In this document: positions 58,566-64,000 of the stretch, in pieces | How positions within the stretch are numbered: the first letter of the stretch is position 1 | Layout: each line of letters opens with the position of its first letter | Source: Tetracentron sinense | Taxonomy: Eukaryota; Streptophyta; Magnoliopsida; Trochodendrales; Trochodendraceae | DNA length: 64,000 nucleotides | Assembly: GCA_015143295.1 (NCBI GenBank) | Contig: CM026556.1 | Span: 23,746,547 to 23,810,546 of the forward strand | Direction: 5' to 3' | The notes under the pieces: model-generated | The model's input: only the letters and a program-made list of their open reading frames with translations | The model's database searches: none | Told to the model about the DNA's origin: nothing | Made by a program: the position numbers and the translations under genes

Positions 58566-60042
58566 TGTAACCTTGATCTACCCTTAATAATTTTGACAAT
58601 AACATAATAATGGAATGACAATTGTTGTACTAATGATTCTTCTAAGTGTTTGTTAAATACAGATCATGAGAACATTAGCACATCTTTCAAGACATAGAGT
58701 GAAAATCATTCAAGTAAAATCAAATAGATTTATTTAAGCAAGTCATTCAAACAAGTCCAAGTCATAAAAAAGAAAGAATATTCAACTCAAGCCATTGGAC
58801 TCAAATGAAGAATGAAGATTGAAGATCATACTCAAAGTCCAAGTCGGATCTCAAACAAGAACAGAAAATCTTGCAGTCAAAGCCAAATCTAAAGATTCAA
58901 AATCTAGTTGAAGACTAACTCTCAAGAAGACATAGAAGTTTAATTTTATTTTATGAGAGTGTCTAGAACTTTTGTAAGAAGTTCTCAAAGTATGGTTAGT
59001 TGAATGTTCAAATACTTATATTGACCATAGGAACCTAAGACTTTATTGAACATCATGCTAAGGCTCTAGAAAATCATGCTAAAGAAAAGCCAAAGACCTA
59101 GGCATTCATTCCCATCATTAAGGTCTTTATCCAGAGTGAAATCAAAGTTTTTACTCTGATTTCGTCGACGAATTCACAGGGGAGTTTTGAAATCGGCGAC
59201 GAAATGGAGACAATCAACTCACTGTCTTCACTATTTTTGATCTCGGCGATGAAATAAATTGGGAAACCCAATTTCGTCGATGAAATCATTCGAAGCTCTG
59301 AAAACGCTGTAACGGCTAGTTTTCAACGGCTTTTTTGGTATTTAATGTTTCACCAACGGCCATATTAGATGAAGAGCTATAAAAGGAATTCATAAATGAA
59401 CAAAAGATAACTCTTGATCAATGCAATAACTCTCATCCTCTACTCTAACACTCATATTTATTTGTACATCAATCACACATTAGAAATCCTCAAAATTTGA
59501 GCTGTTCAGCTCCTTTATTTGAGAGATTTCATTAGAGTATTATTTAACTCTTATCTAGCTCATTTCAGGAGCTTTATTTCAAATTATAAATCCAAATCTA
59601 CCTTTGTAAAGAAAAGTCAAGAATCGGTGAATTCTTACAACTGAAGTTGTATCTTCGAAGAATTTGTGCTCTTGCAAGTAAATGTTTGGTCTTGACCTAG
59701 AAGAGAGATTGTAAAGGTTTGGTCTCAACCTGTAAGAGAGATTGTAAGCGGTTTGGGTTTCACCCAGGAAGAAGTCTGTAAGAGTAAAATCTTGGTGAAT
59801 CCTTGAAGCTGGAAGCTGAAAGAAGGGGACGTAGGCAGGCTCCTGAACCTTGAGAAAAACATCTTGGTGTTTGCTCTCTCTAACTTTCTATCTTACTCTC
59901 TTTATTGCGTATATTTTAGAACTGCTAAGTTGCATTCCCTTTGTTAATTTAATTCCGCATAAAAAGAGAAAATTAGTTTTTAAATTTGCTAAGACCCTAA
60001 TCACCCCCCCCCCCCCCCTCTAGGGTCAATACCTGGGCAACA
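58566..60042 (+). mobile_element. Sirevirus-type solo LTR (copy B) inside the 3' LTR
   Basis: The end (C-run, CTCTAGGGTCAAT, CTGGGCAACA) and overall plan match LTRs A and C, but the middle differs. The start seems to be TGTAACCTTG, lacking about a dozen bases found in C. Flanking 5-mers (AATTT / AATAC) do not match, so the left boundary is uncertain; the insertion itself is clear because LTR A sequence resumes right after it. TATAAAAG is at 59378-59385. The palindrome cluster is at 59155-59290. Confidence 0.65.
59155..59290. repeat. Palindrome cluster (TTTCGTCGACGAAA type) in LTR B
   Basis: Copies TTTCGTCGACGAATT, CGGCGACGAAAT, CGGCGATGAAAT and TTTCGTCGATGAAAT, with TCGTCGACGA as the full palindrome, 90-220 bp upstream of the TATA box. 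Confidence 0.7.
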
Positions 60043-61494
60043 AATACAATAATGAAATTTCTATTATGTTACTAATGTCTCCATCAAGTTCTTGTGAAAT
60101 TCAGAGTATAAGAGCATTAACACAATATCCAAGGCATAATACATGATACCAAGCATAAAAGGATCCATGAAGCAAGTCATCTAATCAAGTTGAAGGTTAT
60201 AGCAATCCAAAACAAAAAGAGTCACTCATGACATAAAGAAGAAGATCCACTAAGAATCAATCTTAGTCATGAAGATGAATTCAAAGAAGTCAAATCAAGA
60301 TCAAATTTGAAGAACATTGAAGACTCTCCAACTAGAAGATTTCAAGGATTACATTTAAGTTTGAGAGTTCTTAGGATTATTGTAAAAAGTCCAAAGTTTT
60401 ATGGTTGAAACCACAAATGCATAGATTGACCATAGGAGCCTTAAGAACTTATTTACGTATCATTCTAAGACCCTAGGACATCATATGAAATGATTACAAT
60501 CTTGATTAAGATAAGATGAATAACCTATCAAATCATTCAAATCATCTAGATTGGTTAAAAATGAGTTTTTTGTGAAAAATCAAAAAACTAGTCAACTAAT
60601 TCCCTAATATATTCAAAACCAGTTGATTGATTTATGCCCTGTGTCTTATTTAGAAATTGTTTCAAAACCAGTCGACTAGTTCCTTACTAGCTTAAAAACC
60701 AGTCGATTGATTTAGCTCTGAACATTTTGAAATTGGTTGGAATAAACCAGGCGACTGATTTGTCAAAACCAGTCGATTGATTTGATCGCGGTAAACATTA
60801 AATGTATTCTAATGGTTAGTTTTCAACGGCCATTTTTGCGTTGAATGCACCTCCAATGGCCATAGTTTTTTTTGGGCTATAAATTGAGATCATTTATGAA
60901 TGAGAAACAACCTTTGATCATTGTATTAACTCCAATCATTCACTTAAGACATTTATTGATTCATTCATTGAGAAAATCCTAGAATCCTGAAAGAGACTTT
61001 ATTAAGCTTTTCAATTCCATTTTTTGAGAGACTCTTAGTGAGTGTTCAAGTCATCCATTGGCTCATCAAAGGAGTAAATTCGGATTGTATTCAAGTTTAT
61101 ACAACTTTTGTATTTGAAATCAAGAATCGGTGGATTCTTGTCATTGAAGCCAGAAGCTTCATTGGAGGAATTGATCAAGAGAGGGATTCGCAAGTGTAAG
61201 GTTTGTTCTTTACCTAGAAGAAGATCATGTGATTAGTGGATCGTGTTGAATCCTCAAGTGGGTAGTTTGAGGTGGGGAAGTAGGCGGGAAGACCGAACCT
61301 CGATAACATATCTTGTGTTTACTTTCTTCTTCTCTTCTTTGTATTTACAGTTGCATTGATTATAGGATTGCTAGAATTTCATTCCTTTGTTATTAGATTA
61401 ATTAAAATTCCGCTTAAGGGATTAGGAAGAAAATTTTAATTTGTCAATACCTTATTCACCCCCTCCCCCTCCAGGGTCTATTATTTGGGCAATA
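60043..61494 (+). repeat. Remainder of the Sirevirus 3' LTR (copy A)
   Basis: Aligns with 49690-51230 of the 5' LTR with many substitutions and small indels (for example an extra AGCAAGTCATCTAATC-containing piece near 60172). It ends ATTTGGGCAATA, so the terminal CA is mutated to TA. GTCGAC words are partly decayed to GTCAAC or GTTGAT. Confidence 0.82.
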
Positions 61495-62781
61495 GTGAGG
61501 ATTAATAGTAATGGATAACCATGCTTAATCACTAGTGGATGAATGTAGATTCCATATTGATTATGCTTATTAATTTGCTTAAAAAAGAGAACGGTGCTAG
61601 TGTTGTGACCAGGGGCAATACCGTATCAATAAATGGTATTGTTATATGATTCTCATTATTAGTCTCTTTGGACTAAGTCTATATTAATAAGGTTGTTTAC
61701 TCAATATTGCCTATAAAGATAGTTTTTCAATGAAAGGCCGCTTGTCATGTCATTTAAAATATTTTCATCCGATATATAGTATTTTGAAGCAAAAGTTTTT
61801 CTTAAAATAAAATTGTGATCATTACTGATTAAGTGGGACAACCTAAGACTTTTTAGTCTGTGGTCTTGCAATAATCATAAGATTTTTTGTTTAAGTAAAA
61901 ACCCCCATATTAGTCTTCGCTAGTAAACTAGAGTGTACTGGATTTGGCCCAGATGATAAAGGTGATCAGTATGGTTTATTGAGCTTGGTACACCCTAGAT
62001 GAGTGGAATCGTATCTTAAGGCAGCACAATATGTTTTTGATCGTGTGGCCTAGAGTTCATGATGGATTAGGGTGTGGTTACTTTTATATATAAAGGGAGT
62101 TGATTGCAACTCTTACTCACAACTTACATATGCAAAAGGCAATAAGGTAGAGAGCTATTTCCCCATCAAGCTACATGTTAGACGAAAGAGTTGAAAACTT
62201 TTAACCCAAACAAATCATTCAACTCGAGAATGGATCGGAGAAATAAGCATGGCAACATATATGGATGTTTTTTTTGTTAAAACATATAGGGATGTTAAGT
62301 ACTAGTGTTTTGAATATCATATGGATTATTTTATACATATTTAGATGAAAAGACCCTATCAATGATTGTGTGTGATCAATAGCTCCCTAGCAAATTGGAT
62401 CAATAAGACACTTAGAACTACCGAATCCTTATTCTCTGCTCCCTAGCTCTTTAAAAGTAGAAATGGAATCCAAATTGAGCTAAGATACAAGAATCAACTA
62501 ATAAAATAAGTTAATTACAGATGAGGATTACCCATAACCATGGAATATTGTCCTATATAATTCAGAAAACATGTGGAATCCAAAGTCTCATCATCATGGA
62601 TATAGGGCAAGGAGTGGGATTTTTCTAACCCGGCCCATCAATCCATGCTTTTGTTTGAAATAACGAGAATATTAATGATTTTAGTTACTATTAGGAATTA
62701 CTGACGAGTTGCCTCAGCGAGTCGACACGACAAAATCAAATCCAATTAGACTTGAGTTTTGGGGTTGAACGCGCATAATGA
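61495..62781. other. Unassigned sequence with a TATA-box-like site
   Basis: No gene. TTTATATATAAAGGG at about 62083-62097, followed by a leader-like CAACTCTTACTCACAAC, could be the promoter of a decayed LTR. I cannot identify the family. Confidence 0.3.
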
Positions 62782-63243
62782 GACTGTACCATCTTGGGCC
62801 TAACCAAGGCCGTTCGCAATTTGACGGTATTTATAGGACGATCAAAAAATTTAGCTCTCAACTACTTACTCGTCCTGTGCATGTGAAAGCTTTTTATTCT
62901 TCAAGTAAAATAACATGATTTAGGTTAAATAACTTGAATCATGTTATTTTAACTAAACCACTTAAAATAAAATGATTCGGGTTATTTTACTTGAATCGGT
63001 TAATTTCTATGGTTCACTCAAGTAACTTGTTTTCAACTAAAATAGCGCGATTCACCTTATTTGAACTGAATTAGTTAATTTGTATGGTTCACCCAAAATA
63101 AAGTGATTCAAATTATTTTAACCGATTCAGTTAAAATAACGTGAATCAGGTTTTACGAGATTAGTAAGTGGCAGGTGATCGAGGGTTAAGTTAGACGCCC
63201 TCACCAATAGAAACACTCTCGGTTAGGGCCGAAACTGTACGGT
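62782..63243. mobile_element. ~460 bp TIR element (MITE)
   Basis: The left end GACTGTACCATCTTGGGCCTAACC and the reverse complement of the right end (GACCGTACAGTTTCGGCC...) match for about 25-30 bases. Inside are repeated words AAAATAACATGATT / AAATGATTCGGG / GTTATTTTA in both orientations. Target duplication not resolved. Confidence 0.5.
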
Positions 63244-63469
63244 CAGAAGCTTTATCCTCTTTGTTATTACTTTGATCTGTCTTCTTATAGTTTTGGTGGT
63301 TTGAACTGCTATCAGCTTCCCCTACAGGGAAAATCAAGGTCTTATCACTTTTTTATTTGTCTTGTTCTTTTAGAATCATTTCTCTTCAAATGGTTAGAAT
63401 GACAGAAAAGTGAAAAAAGTAATGTAGAAAGAATAGAAAAGAGAACAAGGTATACGTGAAGCCTAGAAC

Positions 63470-64000
63470 TGTCGCGCCCCAAAACCCACCCAGGAGTTAG
63501 AGTGAACTTTGGATGACTAATCATGGCTTACATGACTTGCTTGACAAACCAACCTGTAAAAACCCACAGAGCATATACAATAGAGGATATAAGCAGCGGA
63601 AACCTACTCTAACATAGCACAGCGGAAGTCTAAACAAACCTCTATGTATATACGAATCCAAGTTTACACAAAAGGAATCCAAAAGAAAGTGCGGACAGAC
63701 CCACCAAAATACATGGATATAATCACTCATGCTCACCCACAGCTAATCCACTCAGAACCTAATACCACCTACTGATAACCCTCTACGGGAGGTTCCTCAA
63801 AAGGCTCCTCGACGTACTCCTCCTCCACCCATGGACTAGGAGCACAAACGTCAAATGGAGCAGCAGCTCCCTCAGAACCTGCCAACATAAGAAGTACAGC
63901 TGAGCATGGAATACTCAGCGGGTACTAAATACTAACCAACAGTCATAGTATACAGATAACATACATAGAGTAGGAAGCAAGTTGCATATATAGAACATGA
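63470..64000 (-). repeat. 3' part of a Tekay/Del-like LTR on the minus strand (copy F), runs off window
   Basis: Read on the minus strand it ends GGTTTTGGGGCGCGACA, like LTRs D and E. Upstream it contains the hairpin GCTGAGTATTCCATGCTCAGC minus its last base (about 63901-63921 on the plus strand) and the acidic frame at 63769-63878. The rest lies beyond 64000, so whether a full gypsy element follows cannot be seen. Confidence 0.65.
63769..63878 (-). other. Acidic reading frame in Tekay-like LTR, copy F
   Basis: Minus-strand frame reads (ML)AGSEGAAAPFDVCAPSP then WVEEEYVEEPFEEPPVEGYQ and a TAG at 63769-63771. It is open without a stop back through LSIPCSA. An ATG lies at the start of MLAGSEG. 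An AG that could act as splice acceptor (TTGGCAG) immediately precedes GTTCTGAGG. It is the best preserved of three related frames (see 42280 and 49096). About 38 codons from the ATG. Confidence 0.55.

Larger units (their letters stand above)
49658..61494 (+). mobile_element. Sirevirus-type Ty1/copia element with envelope-like third ORF
   Basis: 5' LTR 49658-51230, primer site at 51232, gag, pol, a third ORF, duplicated polypurine tracts (58471-58479 and 58511-58523), and a 3' LTR starting 58524 and ending 61494. The 3' LTR is split by another LTR (58566-60042). Target duplication is GTAAG (49653-49657) / GTGAG (61495-61499), one mismatch. Gene order gag-protease-integrase-RT-RNase H marks copia. 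The long third ORF and repeated polypurine tracts mark the Sirevirus (SIRE1/Maximus) lineage. All genes are heavily mutated. Confidence 0.88.

Overview
This is nuclear DNA from a flowering plant. The genes have GT-AG introns, there are no bacterial-style operons, and the repeats are plant families: Athila-type Ty3/gypsy, Sirevirus-type Ty1/copia, Tekay/Del-like LTRs, CACTA (En/Spm), hAT- and Mutator-like MITEs, L1-type LINEs and a SINE-like retroposon. The species cannot be read from the window. The 9.8 kb intron and the dense nesting fit a large, repeat-rich genome.

Layout. 1-2512: a LINE tail cut by a 378 bp hairpin MITE, plus two more MITEs. 2513-13636 (minus strand): the only intact host gene, nuclear-encoded mitochondrial ribosomal protein uL15m, four exons, 283 codons plus stop. 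Its first intron (3431-13225) holds MITEs, a pair of inverted ~0.5 kb repeats and a decayed LINE. 13875-16101: a SINE-like insertion with a 17 bp target duplication and a hAT-like element that has captured a receptor-kinase fragment. 16546-40112: one 23.6 kb CACTA element with both ends and a TCT target duplication. It carries decayed TNPA-like (Transposase_24) and TNP2-like genes, both on the minus strand, a second captured kinase fragment, and a complete 9.9 kb Athila inserted in the third visible TNPA intron.

40113-45801: a copia reverse-transcriptase remnant, a Tekay-like LTR, and the tail of a second CACTA element that was itself hit by a hAT MITE. 45802-49573: a Tekay-like solo LTR with a Sirevirus solo LTR inside it. 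49658-61494: a Sirevirus-type copia element (gag, pol and a third, envelope-like ORF) whose 3' LTR was split by another LTR. 61495-64000: undefined sequence, a MITE, and the start of a minus-strand Tekay-like LTR running off the window.

The most interesting signals are regulatory or small-ORF features inside transposons. (1) LTRs of otherwise unrelated families each carry a cluster of short CG-containing palindromes upstream of the promoter, with a different word in each family. (2) The Sirevirus repeats its own palindrome word plus a TATA box inside the element, just before the envelope-like ORF, which looks like an internal promoter. (3) Three Tekay-like LTRs keep a short acidic reading frame (PW-V/I-E core) just after a small hairpin whose paired bases differ but still pair. 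(4) Two different DNA transposons each hold a receptor-kinase fragment. Every transposon gene seen here is broken by stops or frameshifts, so the window is mostly a graveyard around one working gene.
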